Source: a virus. Taken from it: DNA of 21,684 bases. The stretch is from positions 1-21,684 of IMG/VR virus record IMGVR_UViG_3300034118_001140; one strand, given 5' to 3'. This document shows positions 1 to 7,079 of the stretch, piece by piece. A program made the position numbers and the translations under genes. Positions within the stretch are counted from its first letter, which is position 1. Every line of letters begins with the position of its first letter. The notes below the pieces were generated by a model, which was given only the letters and a program-made list of their open reading frames with translations, was not told the origin of the DNA and did not search any database.

Positions 1-14
1 TGAATTATTGTCAC

Positions 15-60
15 GGCTAACACGCGATAGCCACAAAAATTTGTGGCCGAATCGGATTCG
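15..60. promoter_or_regulatory. Cluster of three inverted repeats upstream of the terminase gene
   Basis: Three dyads lie in the 79 bases before the terminase start. GGCTA (15-19) pairs with TAGCC (28-32) across 8 bases. GCCACAAA (30-37) pairs with TTTGTGGC (40-47) with a two-base centre. CGAATC (48-53) pairs with GATTCG (55-60) around one base. The first two overlap at 30-32, so both cannot form at once. They could be a terminator of the upstream gene, protein operators or a packaging-related site; nothing in the sequence decides between these. The bases 61-79 hold no clear ribosome binding site. Confidence 0.4.
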
Positions 61-79
61 TCCACAAACAAATTGACCA

Positions 80-1690
80 ATGACCGACCTCGACCAGCTC
101 CGCGCCCTTCTGGCATCGAAAGCATGGCGAATGGCGAATCTCTATCTCATCCTCGACGAGGACGGGAAGACGATTCCGTTCCGAATGCGAGGCGAGCAGG
201 AGCAGTATCTGGCCGAGCGTCACAACCGGAACTTCATTCCCAAGGCGCGGAAGTTAGGTGTGTCCACCGCCATTGTGCTGGCGAACCTGGACGATTGCCT
301 GTTCAACGCGAACCTCGCCGCCGGGATCATCGACCTCACCAAGGACGATGCCTTCGCCAAGCTCGCGATGGCCCGGTTCGCGTGGGAGAACGGACACCTG
401 CATCCTGATCCTGCCATCGGTGCGCTCTGGCGCTGGATCCGCAAGGCCAACCCGCTCGACAAGGATGCGGGCGGGGAGATGACCTGGGCGAACGGATCGA
501 AGATCACGGCGGGGGTGGCCTTCACGGGCCGCACGCCGCAACGCCTGCACATTTCCGAGTTTGGGCCGATCTCCGCGAAGTTCCCGGCGAAAGCGACCGG
601 GATCAAGCGAGGTGCGTTCAACTCCCTGCCGCCCGGCGGGATCATCGACATCGAAACCACGATGGAAGGAGGGCAGTGGGGTGAGTGCTATGCCATCTTC
701 CAACTGTCACTGGAGGCCGCAAAGCTCGACCGCCTGACTGCCTTAGACTGGAAGCTCCACTTCTTCCCATGGTGGGGCCATCCAAGCTATGTGCTGCCGG
801 GCGTCAAGCCCTCACGGGCTGAGACGGCGGAGTATTTCGCCGGGCTTCGCGAACGCTACGGCATCGAGATTCCCCTCGACCGCCAGGCGTTCTACGAGCG
901 CAGGAAGGCGGAGCAGGGGGAGGAAATGTGGCAGCAGTTTCCCAGCGTCATCGAAGAGGTCGATCGCCAGGTCGTTCCCGGGCAGATCTACCCGGAGATG
1001 AAGCGGGTCCGAGCGGAGAAGCAGGTGGCGGCCTTCGAACCCGAGAAGGGGTATCCCATGTTCACCGCATGGGATCTCGGCTCCTCCGACAACATGGCGG
1101 GGGTTCTCATCCAGCCCGCCGGGAAGGCGCACAACTTCCTCGACGGGGCCGTGGGCGAGGGCGCTGGAGCCGGGGGTGTGGCCGAGGTCATCCGGTCATG
1201 GGAGCGGACGCATGGCGAGAGCTTCGCGCACTTCCTCCCGCACGATTGCGAGATCACCGACAAAGGATCCGGCAAGACCTACCTCCAGCAACTGGTCGAG
1301 GCCGGGATCCCGAGGAGGAGCATCGTCGTCGTCCCGCGCATTCCCGACCTCTGGGTGGGCATCGAGGAGGTCAGGCGCATCCTCCCGAACTGCTGGTTCC
1401 ACGCGAGGATGGACGAGCCGATCTACTCCGAGACCGGGGCGAAACTTCCCAGCCTGGTGGGCCGCCTCGAAGGTTACCGAAAAAAGCTCGACCAATCCAC
1501 CGGCATCCTGCGATCGGTCCCGGTGCATGACCTGTGCAGCCATTTCGCGGATTCCGTCCGCACCTATGCCGAGGCGCTGAGTCGCGACCTGGTCCGAGGA
1601 TCGAACGTCAAACACAAGGGGGCGACGGTCGTGGACGGGTTTCGCGGCGAGGACAGGCCGGTGCGGAAAAACGTGCAGATTTTGTCATGA
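80..1690 (+). CDS. terL: Phage terminase large subunit (packaging ATPase-nuclease)
   Basis: The 536-residue product is the motor that pumps phage DNA into the prohead and cuts it to length. Visible motifs come in the expected order: a Walker A-like segment PKARKLGVST (residues 54-63), a Walker B segment LHISEFG (156-162) with catalytic Glu160, a coupling motif ETTM (192-195), then a C-terminal RNase H-like nuclease with acidic residues in FTAWDLGSSD (Asp332), LPHDCEITD (Asp389) and SHFADSVRTY (Asp491). The Walker A-like segment is degenerate (no GKS/T), which is common in phage terminases. Length fits the family. The start follows a leader without a clear Shine-Dalgarno motif. It overlaps the next gene by ATGA. 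No small terminase subunit is visible; it may lie upstream of the window. Confidence 0.93.
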   Translation: MTDLDQLRALLASKAWRMANLYLILDEDGKTIPFRMRGEQEQYLAERHNRNFIPKARKLGVSTAIVLANLDDCLFNANLAAGIIDLTKDDAFAKLAMARFAWENGHLHPDPAIGALWRWIRKANPLDKDAGGEMTWANGSKITAGVAFTGRTPQRLHISEFGPISAKFPAKATGIKRGAFNSLPPGGIIDIETTMEGGQWGECYAIFQLSLEAAKLDRLTALDWKLHFFPWWGHPSYVLPGVKPSRAETAEYFAGLRERYGIEIPLDRQAFYERRKAEQGEEMWQQFPSVIEEVDRQVVPGQIYPEMKRVRAEKQVAAFEPEKGYPMFTAWDLGSSDNMAGVLIQPAGKAHNFLDGAVGEGAGAGGVAEVIRSWERTHGESFAHFLPHDCEITDKGSGKTYLQQLVEAGIPRRSIVVVPRIPDLWVGIEEVRRILPNCWFHARMDEPIYSETGAKLPSLVGRLEGYRKKLDQSTGILRSVPVHDLCSHFADSVRTYAEALSRDLVRGSNVKHKGATVVDGFRGEDRPVRKNVQILS

Positions 1691-2145
1691 CTCCCGCCCT
1701 TCGCGCCGCTCAATGGCACTCCCGGCAACCCGACTGCGAATCGTTCAGCGAGGCACTGCTGGCGCATCTCCATGGCGGCTATGTGATCTCGACGCCCGAG
1801 GTCTTTCTGCTTTTCCGTCCCGTCGATTCCCGAGGCGACCGGCTCCTCTTCGATGACCCTTGGCACCGGTTCGAGACTTTCGATACCTGGCACTGCTACC
1901 TCGCCGCCGGAGACCTCACCCAGTTCCGCCAGTTCATTCCTTTCGACCTGCCGTTTTTTTCCTATGTGCGAAAAAACCGCTTGCGCGTTCGACCTTTGAC
2001 GCAAAGCCCAGTTCTCTATGGGCGGAAAACAGAAACTCGCAAAGCAGCAGGCGCAGGCCAACTTTTTGTCGCAGCAATCCATCCGGCAACAGGCGGCTGC
2101 GAATCGACAGGCGCAAAGGACCGCACAGCAGGCGGCAGCGGCTGA
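1687..2145 (+). CDS. Small phage protein of unknown function after TerL
   Basis: A 152-residue product if it starts at the ATG overlapping the terminase stop (ATGA); an upstream in-frame start at 1534 would lie inside terL and is unlikely. The body (residues 1 to about 105) is rich in aromatic residues, including LLFRPV, DPWHRFETFDTW and FIPFDLPFFSYVRKN, and looks like a compact globular domain. I do not recognise a function. Small proteins in this position, between terminase and portal, occur in many podovirus genomes (general knowledge). Its last 43 or so codons overlap the next gene out of frame by 128 nt and read like low-information sequence, so the functional part may end near residue 105-110. 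The 33-bp repeat at 1977-2009 lies inside its coding sequence. Confidence 0.65.
   Translation: MTPALRAAQWHSRQPDCESFSEALLAHLHGGYVISTPEVFLLFRPVDSRGDRLLFDDPWHRFETFDTWHCYLAAGDLTQFRQFIPFDLPFFSYVRKNRLRVRPLTQSPVLYGRKTETRKAAGAGQLFVAAIHPATGGCESTGAKDRTAGGSG
1954..2009 (+). promoter_or_regulatory. 33-bp repeat, copy 1, with AT-rich dyad: candidate promoter or control element
   Basis: Positions 1977-2009 match 5448-5480 at 31 of 33 bases; the two differences are adjacent (TC against CT at 1989-1990). Both copies contain TTGACG (here 1996-2001), which resembles a bacterial -35 box, and an imperfect dyad with arms GCTTGCGCGT and GACGCAAAGC. Just upstream is an AT-rich dyad, TTTTTTC (1955-1961) with GAAAAAA (1970-1976). 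A gene start follows 8 bases downstream, at 2018. No convincing -10 box is shared between copies, so a host sigma70 promoter, a phage-polymerase promoter, an operator or an RNA hairpin all remain possible. Confidence 0.5.
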
Positions 2146-2374
2146 CCGGCGGTTCCAGGCCGAGCAGACCCGCCGCATGAGTGAGGTCGAGCGGCGATCT
2201 GCCGACGCGCTCGCGGCGATGAAGGACAAGCAGGATGTCCGCACCGACTACATCGAGGACGAGGAGGCCATGCGCCGACGCCGCGGCGGTGGAGGTGGTG
2301 GCGGGGGTGGCGGTTACGGATTCGCCCGTCCCATGGGAAGTGGCCTCGGAGGTTCCCCGAGCAAGCTGGGATGA
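2018..2374 (+). CDS. Small Gln/Ala-rich coiled-coil protein with a polyglycine tail
   Basis: 118 residues. The N-terminal half (about 1-60) is rich in Gln, Ala, Arg and Lys and should be a long basic helix or coiled coil; residues 61-87 are highly charged and end in MRRRR; residues 89-98 are a run of ten glycines followed by YGFARPMGSGLGG. I do not recognise a function. Short helical proteins with glycine tracts are seen next to portal genes in podoviruses and may be minor head or ejection components (inference). It overlaps the preceding gene by 128 nt in another frame and the portal gene by ATGA. The start at 2018 has no Shine-Dalgarno motif; a later ATG at 2177 would remove the overlap but discard most of the helix, so 2018 is preferred. 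Confidence 0.7.
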   Translation: MGGKQKLAKQQAQANFLSQQSIRQQAAANRQAQRTAQQAAAADRRFQAEQTRRMSEVERRSADALAAMKDKQDVRTDYIEDEEAMRRRRGGGGGGGGGGYGFARPMGSGLGGSPSKLG

Positions 2375-4005
2375 CCGACGCCGCTCAAATCCTGCAACGC
2401 TACAAGGCCGCCGAATCGGTGCGCCTGGCGATGTGTTCGATATGGAGGGATGTCGGAGCCTACGGCGATCCGCTCAACCGGCAGATCGGTATGGACACCG
2501 CGACGGTGGGCTGGTCGCCGTCCCTGGCTGGTCAGGCGCAGATCTTCGACTCGACCCTCCGGCAGGCCGCGATGACCTACGCCGCCGGGTGCATGAGCTG
2601 GATCACTCCGGCGGAGACGAAGTGGTTCGCGTACACTGCGCCGCGATTCCTGCGGGGTGACGACGCCGCCAAGAGCTGGTATTCGGAATGCTCCGACATC
2701 GCGTCCGAGGTGCTGGCCGGGACCAACTTCTACAGCCAGGTGCATGATGTCTACATGCAGGACGGCATCTACGGAACCTCGGGGCTGTTCGTCCGCGAGA
2801 ATACCCGCTACGGGCTCCACTTCGAGTCCATGCAGATCTCGGAGTATTCCATCCTTGAAAACCACCTCGGGGATGTGGACACCGTGTTCCGGGTCAAGAA
2901 GTATTCCGCCCGCCAGATGGCCGACGACTTCGGGGAGCGGAACCTGCCGCACGAAGTGGCGCAGTGCCTCGGCTACCCGCTCAAGGAGCGCAGTGAGGAC
3001 CATGAGGTCATTCACTGCATCTCCGAGCGCAAGGAGCGCGACCGATACCGGAAGAACGTGCAGAACGCGCCGTGGGCCTCGGTGTGGATCCACAAGGCAT
3101 CCGAGACGATCCTGCGGGAGAGCGGCTTCTACGAGGCTCCCTTCTGCGTCCACCGCCACCTCCCGTGGGGGCGCACGCCCTACGGTCGCAGCCCCGGCAT
3201 GGAGGCGATTTATGACACGCGCACGCTCAACTACATGCAGCAGCAGCTCGACACCCTGGTCGAGAAGCAGGTTTCCCCGCCCGTGATCGCCCCAGCCAAC
3301 TTCGAGGGGACCATCGACCTGCGGGCTCGCGGCATCACCTACACGCCCGACATGAATTCCCGGCCCCAGTATTTCGGGGAGCCGGGCAACTACATGATCG
3401 GAGAGGACCGCACCGAGTTCCGCAAGCGGCAGATCAACAACGCCTTCCACGTCGAGCTGTTCCAAGCCCTGGCCTCGGTCCCCATCGGCAAGCAGATGAC
3501 CGCCGAGGAGGTGCGCCAGCGCCGCAACGACCGGCTCCCGAACTTCTCCCCGACGTTCGCGCGAAAGACCCGCGAGATCTGCGATCCCATCATGCGCCAG
3601 GTCTTCTCGGTGCTGGCCAAGGCCGGGGCATTCCCGCCCGCTCCGCGTCAACTGATGCAGAACCTCGGCAACGGAGAAGTCTTCATTCCCGACCCGAACA
3701 TCGTCTACTCCTCGCGCATGGCTCTGGCGCTCCAGACCATCCACAACGATGCCTTCTTGGATGCCATGACCATGGCCGGGAACATCGCCAACGTGCGGCC
3801 CGATGTCCTCGACAACCTCAACATTGACGACGGGTTCCGCAACTACGCCCGCAACCTCGGCGTCCTCGAATCGTCAATCGTCCCCGAGCGCATCCGCGAC
3901 CAGATGCGAATGGAGAGGGCGCAGGCGCAGGCTCGCGCCGAGCAGGAGATGTCCATGCTGGATGAGGCGGAGGGTGTCGCCAAGCTGGCCCAGGCCGCCG
4001 CATGA
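2371..4005 (+). CDS. Portal / head-tail connector protein (T7 gp8-like family)
   Basis: 544 residues, the usual size for podovirus head-tail connectors. It should form the dodecameric ring through which DNA enters and leaves the capsid. Family features visible include an N-terminal helical part with WITPAETKWF (77-86), the wing/stem region TNFYSQVHDVYMQDGIYGTS (118-137), and the conserved APFCVHRHLPWGRTPYGRSP (256-275) followed by a long helix LNYMQQQLDTLVEKQVSPP (286-304). The C-terminus (about 500-544) is a charged Gln/Ala/Glu-rich helix, as expected for the crown or barrel. It starts at the ATGA overlapping the previous stop and itself overlaps the next gene by ATGA. Assignment rests on remembered family patterns, with strong support from neighbours TerL and capsid. 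Confidence 0.9.
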   Translation: MTDAAQILQRYKAAESVRLAMCSIWRDVGAYGDPLNRQIGMDTATVGWSPSLAGQAQIFDSTLRQAAMTYAAGCMSWITPAETKWFAYTAPRFLRGDDAAKSWYSECSDIASEVLAGTNFYSQVHDVYMQDGIYGTSGLFVRENTRYGLHFESMQISEYSILENHLGDVDTVFRVKKYSARQMADDFGERNLPHEVAQCLGYPLKERSEDHEVIHCISERKERDRYRKNVQNAPWASVWIHKASETILRESGFYEAPFCVHRHLPWGRTPYGRSPGMEAIYDTRTLNYMQQQLDTLVEKQVSPPVIAPANFEGTIDLRARGITYTPDMNSRPQYFGEPGNYMIGEDRTEFRKRQINNAFHVELFQALASVPIGKQMTAEEVRQRRNDRLPNFSPTFARKTREICDPIMRQVFSVLAKAGAFPPAPRQLMQNLGNGEVFIPDPNIVYSSRMALALQTIHNDAFLDAMTMAGNIANVRPDVLDNLNIDDGFRNYARNLGVLESSIVPERIRDQMRMERAQAQARAEQEMSMLDEAEGVAKLAQAAA

Positions 4006-4295
4006 GCATTGACGACATCATCTTCGCCCGCCGACCGGGGGAGGACGAAGAGGCCCACGCCAAAAGGGTAGCCGAAACCGAGCGCATTTTCCGCAACGTC
4101 CTCGCCAACGCTGATGGCCACCGGCTCATCAACCTGCTCATCAACGCCCGCAACCCGTTCGCTCCCCGGTTCCGCGAGGGATCCACGCCGGAGATGGCTG
4201 CCTACCGGGACGGTCAGGCGGATGTCGTCTCCATGCTGGTGACCAGGGGAACCAATCTCGCCATTTCCAAGCCCGACGACTACCACAACCAATGA
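4002..4295 (+). CDS. Bbp19-like small phage structural protein
   Basis: 97 residues. The central part, FRNVLANADGHRLINLLIN followed by NPFAPRF and AAYRDGQADVVSML, matches the pattern of the Bbp19-like family named after Bordetella phage BPP-1: a short helical domain with a conserved AYRDGQ motif. Members lie between portal and scaffold/capsid genes, as here. The biochemical role is not established; a minor virion or assembly role is likely. ATGA overlaps at both ends tie its translation to the portal gene before it and the HeH protein after it. Confidence 0.8.
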   Translation: MSIDDIIFARRPGEDEEAHAKRVAETERIFRNVLANADGHRLINLLINARNPFAPRFREGSTPEMAAYRDGQADVVSMLVTRGTNLAISKPDDYHNQ

Positions 4296-4609
4296 CCACC
4301 GAAGAAAAGAAAGCCGCCCTTGAGGAGGCAGGAATCAAGGTCCGCAGCAATGCGACCGACAAGCTGATCGAGCGCATGTATGCCGAGGAGTTTCCCGAGC
4401 CCAAGGTTGAGACGGTCGAGGAGCCGAAGGCCGCGCCCGCGAAGAAGGCCGCGCCCGCATCGAGCCGAATCGCCGAGTTCGCCGCCTTCATTGAGGCGCA
4501 CGCCGATCCGATGATGGGCGACAAGACGCCGGTCGTGGTCGCGTGGGCTCGCGCCAACCTCAGTCCCGAGGAGTTCCAAGCCCGTTACAAAGGGAGGACC
4601 ATTCCATGA
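4292..4609 (+). CDS. HeH/LEM-like domain protein upstream of the scaffold
   Basis: 105 residues. Residues 4-31, with KKAALEEAGIKVRSNATDKL, have the helix-turn-helix-extended look of the HeH (LEM/SAP-like) domain found in small phage proteins beside scaffold or head genes. A Lys/Ala/Pro-rich linker follows (about 40-57, with the PAKKAAPA repeat), then a helical C-terminal part. The HeH fold can bind nucleic acid or protein; which applies here is unknown. It may be an assembly factor. The start is the ATGA overlap with the preceding gene. A strong Shine-Dalgarno sequence for the next gene lies inside its 3' end at 4589-4597. Confidence 0.75.
   Translation: MTTEEKKAALEEAGIKVRSNATDKLIERMYAEEFPEPKVETVEEPKAAPAKKAAPASSRIAEFAAFIEAHADPMMGDKTPVVVAWARANLSPEEFQARYKGRTIP
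4589..4597 (+). promoter_or_regulatory. Strong ribosome binding site for the scaffold gene
   Basis: AAAGGGAGG-type purine run ending 8 bases before the ATG at 4606. It fixes the scaffold start at 4606 rather than the in-frame upstream ATG at 4543. It is one of only two clear Shine-Dalgarno motifs in this window, consistent with high demand for scaffold protein. Confidence 0.75.
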
Positions 4610-5430
4610 GCGAGGACACCATGACGACCGCGCCTGCGGTGGATGCCGCAACCTCGACCGTGACGACAGCCGGGGCCGCCGACATCACGACGACCGGGGC
4701 GCCTTCCATCTTTTCGGACGGCTACCGCTTCGCCGCCGGGTGGTCCGATTCGGTTGGCGAGCCGACCCTCTCGAAGTTTGACGGCAAGGAGGTCAACGAC
4801 CTGGCCAAGGCGTATGCCAACCTCGAAAAGCTCGCCAGCCGCAAGAGCGAGGGCATGGTTCGCATCCCGACCGAAACCTCGACGCCCGAGGAGATCGCCG
4901 CCTATCGAACCGCCGTCGGCGCTCCCGAGGATCCCACTGGCTACACGGCCACCTTCCCCGAGGGAATGGAATCCCATGCCGAGGCGCTGAGTCCGTTCCA
5001 GGAGATCTTCCACAAGCACAGTGGGAGCCCAGCGCTCTACCAGGAGGCGGTCGCGAAGTGGGCGCAGATCGAGGCCGAGCAGCTTCAAGCCGTGCAGTCA
5101 GCCGAGCGGCAACTGGTCAACGAATGGGGGGACGATTTCGAGTATCGAATCGGGGACATCGAAGCACGCACCAAGGACGTCCTCGACCTGAGTCAGCCGT
5201 TTCTTTCGCGCGTCGATGTCCTGCGAGCCCTCGACCTGTTCGCCGCCGATTTCCGGCCCGATTCCACCGGCATGGATCGACCCAGTGCGGCCACATCAAG
5301 CCTTGAGGACCAGATCTCGCAGATCTTGGCAAGCCCCAGCTATCGAAGCGGTCAGGACAAGGGTGCGAGGGATCGACTCCATGCGCTCTATCGCGAACAG
5401 GCCGCCCGCGAGGCGGCGACGAGGCGCTGA
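4606..5430 (+). CDS. Candidate capsid scaffolding protein
   Basis: 274 residues from the ATG that follows the ribosome binding site and overlaps the previous stop by ATGA. The N-terminus is a Thr/Ala-rich disordered stretch (about 1-40). Residues 60-130 hold a conserved-looking segment with AKAYANLEKLASRK and GAPEDPTGYTATFPEG, a pattern common in phage scaffold proteins. The rest is acidic and helical, ending in a basic helix (ALYREQAAREAATRR) that could contact the capsid protein. Position directly before the major capsid gene supports the role. It should direct procapsid assembly and leave or be degraded before packaging. No protease motif is seen. Confidence 0.82.
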   Translation: MSEDTMTTAPAVDAATSTVTTAGAADITTTGAPSIFSDGYRFAAGWSDSVGEPTLSKFDGKEVNDLAKAYANLEKLASRKSEGMVRIPTETSTPEEIAAYRTAVGAPEDPTGYTATFPEGMESHAEALSPFQEIFHKHSGSPALYQEAVAKWAQIEAEQLQAVQSAERQLVNEWGDDFEYRIGDIEARTKDVLDLSQPFLSRVDVLRALDLFAADFRPDSTGMDRPSAATSSLEDQISQILASPSYRSGQDKGARDRLHALYREQAAREAATRR

Positions 5431-5609
5431 GTATTTTCCGAAAATTTCCGCTTGCGCGTCTGACCTTTGACGCAAAGCCCTGATCAATAGTTCTTCAACT
5501 GGCCCTCTGAAATGGGGACAACCCGACGAAGGCACGCATCTCAAGCGCGGCCCGATCCCGGACAACCGAAGCGGCGGAGCAATCCACCTCTCAAACCCAT
5601 TTCACCATC
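5431..5609 (+). promoter_or_regulatory. Non-coding leader of the capsid gene with the 33-bp repeat, copy 2
   Basis: This 179-base gap starts at the scaffold stop. It holds a small AT-rich dyad, TTTTC (5434-5438) with GAAAA (5440-5444), then the 33-bp repeat (5448-5480) with TTGACG at 5467-5472 and an imperfect dyad with arms GCTTGCGCGTC and GACGCAAAGC. The remaining 129 bases form a leader for the capsid gene, with no gene and no clear Shine-Dalgarno motif before 5610. The same AT-dyad-plus-repeat arrangement occurs at 1954-2009. A promoter driving high capsid expression is the simplest reading, but no consensus -10 box can be shown. Confidence 0.5.
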
Positions 5610-6527
5610 ATGGCACTTTCCGTTGCTCACGGTATCCCCGAAGAATTCCGTCGCGAATTCACCAACAACCTCGAACACGAGGTCCAGCAGCTCCTGTCCA
5701 AGTTCTCCAGCCGCATCAAGGTCGAGGGCTTCGAGGGCAAGGAGAACATCTACAACTCGCTCGAACCGCGTTCGTTCAAGACGCGCACCGGGCGACTCCA
5801 GCAGTCCGCTCCGACCGAGGCCGAACTGCACGCCCGCAAGCTCGTCAAGGTTCCGTTCTACGACCAGGCGATCTTCGACAAGTGGGACGCCGAGTTCCTC
5901 GGCAAGCTCGCGCTTCCCGACTCCGAGACCATCCAGGCCATGAAGGCCGCCTACGCCCGCCTCATCGACACCGAGGTGTGCAAGGCCGCCGATGCCACGG
6001 TCTACGGGGGTGAAGAGCCCTACGTCACCGCCATCGACCTGCCTGCGGACCAGAAGGTCAACGTGCAACTCGGATCCTCGCCAGCCGCCAACGTCGGCCT
6101 CACGCCGGACAAGCTGGTCAAGGCGATGCAGATCTTCAAGGAGAACGACATCTACCCTGAGGAGGAGGAGCTGATTCTGGCCATCAACCCGAAGGCGGAG
6201 CAGGATCTCTACAGCTACATCAAAGCCTCGACCAACGATGTGTGGGCCAACATGATCTCGCGGTGGGCGGAATCCGGCGGAACGACCAAGCTCTTCGGAT
6301 TCACGGTCGTTTGCACCAACCGCATCGTGAACACCACCGGGAACATCGACCAGTGCTTCGCCTACTCGGCCAAGCGCGGGATCTACATGGCCCCCGAGAA
6401 GCTCGAAATCCACATGGATGTCCTGCCGACCCAGCAGCACGCCCTCCAGATCTCGGCCTACGCGACCCTCGGGTTCATGCGCCGGTTCGAGAAGGGTGTC
6501 GTCATGATCCCCTGTGACCGCGACTGA
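5610..6527 (+). CDS. Major capsid protein
   Basis: 305 residues. It should form the icosahedral shell. The N-terminal part (about 1-60) carries HGIPEEFRREFTNNLEHEVQ and a segment with LEPRSFKTRTGRLQQ, and the C-terminal part has LEIHMDVLPTQQHALQIS then a short strand-rich end (GFMRRFEKGVVMIPCD). These features and the position after the scaffold fit capsid proteins of the BPP-1/epsilon15-like podoviruses (HK97-type fold), which are of similar length. There is no N-terminal protease or prohead extension, so proteolytic maturation is not indicated. The start lacks a recognisable ribosome binding site, unusual for so abundant a protein; initiation may depend on the leader at 5481-5609. Confidence 0.88.
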   Translation: MALSVAHGIPEEFRREFTNNLEHEVQQLLSKFSSRIKVEGFEGKENIYNSLEPRSFKTRTGRLQQSAPTEAELHARKLVKVPFYDQAIFDKWDAEFLGKLALPDSETIQAMKAAYARLIDTEVCKAADATVYGGEEPYVTAIDLPADQKVNVQLGSSPAANVGLTPDKLVKAMQIFKENDIYPEEEELILAINPKAEQDLYSYIKASTNDVWANMISRWAESGGTTKLFGFTVVCTNRIVNTTGNIDQCFAYSAKRGIYMAPEKLEIHMDVLPTQQHALQISAYATLGFMRRFEKGVVMIPCDRD

Positions 6528-6542
6528 TCAACTTCAACGCTG

Positions 6543-6548
6543 AAAGGA
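6543..6548 (+). promoter_or_regulatory. Ribosome binding site of the candidate cement protein
   Basis: AAAGGA lies 10 bases before the ATG at 6559, in the 31-base gap after the capsid gene. It supports independent, efficient initiation of the downstream gene. Confidence 0.65.
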
Positions 6549-6558
6549 CACCATCATC

Positions 6559-7023
6559 ATGGCCGACAAAAACACTGACTACTACCTCGACGCCCTGGAG
6601 GAGAACATTCGCCGGGATGCTGCGCCGAACATGGCTCCGCTTTCGAAGAAGCTTCGGTATGCGGAATTCGACATCACGCTCCAAACCGATTACATCGCCC
6701 AGAACGACAACTACGTCCTCGGGAAACTCCCGTGCGATGCGTTCATCATCCCCACTCTGTCGTTTCTCGTCGGGGTGTCGGGATCGGTGCAGGGCGTGTT
6801 CACCGTCGAGAAGGTCACCGCGTCTGGAGCGTCTCCGACCGCCATCGGGGCGTCCGTCACGATTGCGACCGATGGGACTCCCGTTGCTCTCGGCGCGGGA
6901 ACTGGTCTCATCTCGACCTCGAACTACCTCCAGCTCACCATCAACACCGCGACGGCACTTGCCAACGGTGATGTGGTGAAGTTGCTCGTTGCCTACGTTC
7001 CGACCAACGACGTGGTCAACTGA
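6559..7023 (+). CDS. Candidate capsid cement/decoration protein
   Basis: 154 residues. The N-terminus (1-35) is polar with the motif APNMAPLSKKLRYAEFD; the rest alternates short beta strands rich in Val, Thr, Ser, Ala and Gly (for example FLVGVSGSVQGVFTVEKV and LQLTINTATALANGDVV), as expected of a jellyroll or similar beta-sandwich. In BPP-1 a roughly 140-residue jellyroll cement protein is encoded next to the capsid gene and locks the capsid lattice. The same size, position and beta-rich character suggest that role here, but I see no diagnostic motif, so this is inference. It is the last gene before the terminator at 7034. Confidence 0.6.
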   Translation: MADKNTDYYLDALEENIRRDAAPNMAPLSKKLRYAEFDITLQTDYIAQNDNYVLGKLPCDAFIIPTLSFLVGVSGSVQGVFTVEKVTASGASPTAIGASVTIATDGTPVALGAGTGLISTSNYLQLTINTATALANGDVVKLLVAYVPTNDVVN

Positions 7024-7033
7024 CCCACCTCAC

Positions 7034-7076
7034 GCCCCAGGCCGGAACGACCACCGGCCTGGGGCTTTCTTTTCTC
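7034..7076 (+). terminator. Rho-independent terminator after the capsid genes
   Basis: A perfect 12-bp stem, GCCCCAGGCCGG (7034-7045) with CCGGCCTGGGGC (7054-7065), closes an 8-base loop and is followed by a T-rich tract (7066-7076). It begins 10 bases after the stop of the candidate cement gene. It should separate abundant capsid transcripts from the tail genes, which would then depend on read-through or another promoter. No promoter is evident between it and the tRNA gene that starts 4 bases later. Confidence 0.9.
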
Positions 7077-7079
7077 AAT

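Noticed and set aside
928-1530. A 200-codon plus-strand frame inside the terminase gene
   Set aside because: Out-of-frame shadow with Arg/Gly-rich composition; the terminase frame carries the catalytic motifs across the same region.
2314-3744. A 476-codon minus-strand open frame opposite the portal gene
   Set aside because: It lies wholly opposite a well-supported portal gene and has no family resemblance; antisense shadow of GC-rich codons. The same holds for the frames at 5541-6440 and 7134-8504.
5512-5943. Plus-strand open frame starting in the capsid leader
   Set aside because: It overlaps most of the first part of the capsid gene in another frame and its product is Ser/Arg/Pro-rich low-complexity sequence typical of an out-of-frame reading.
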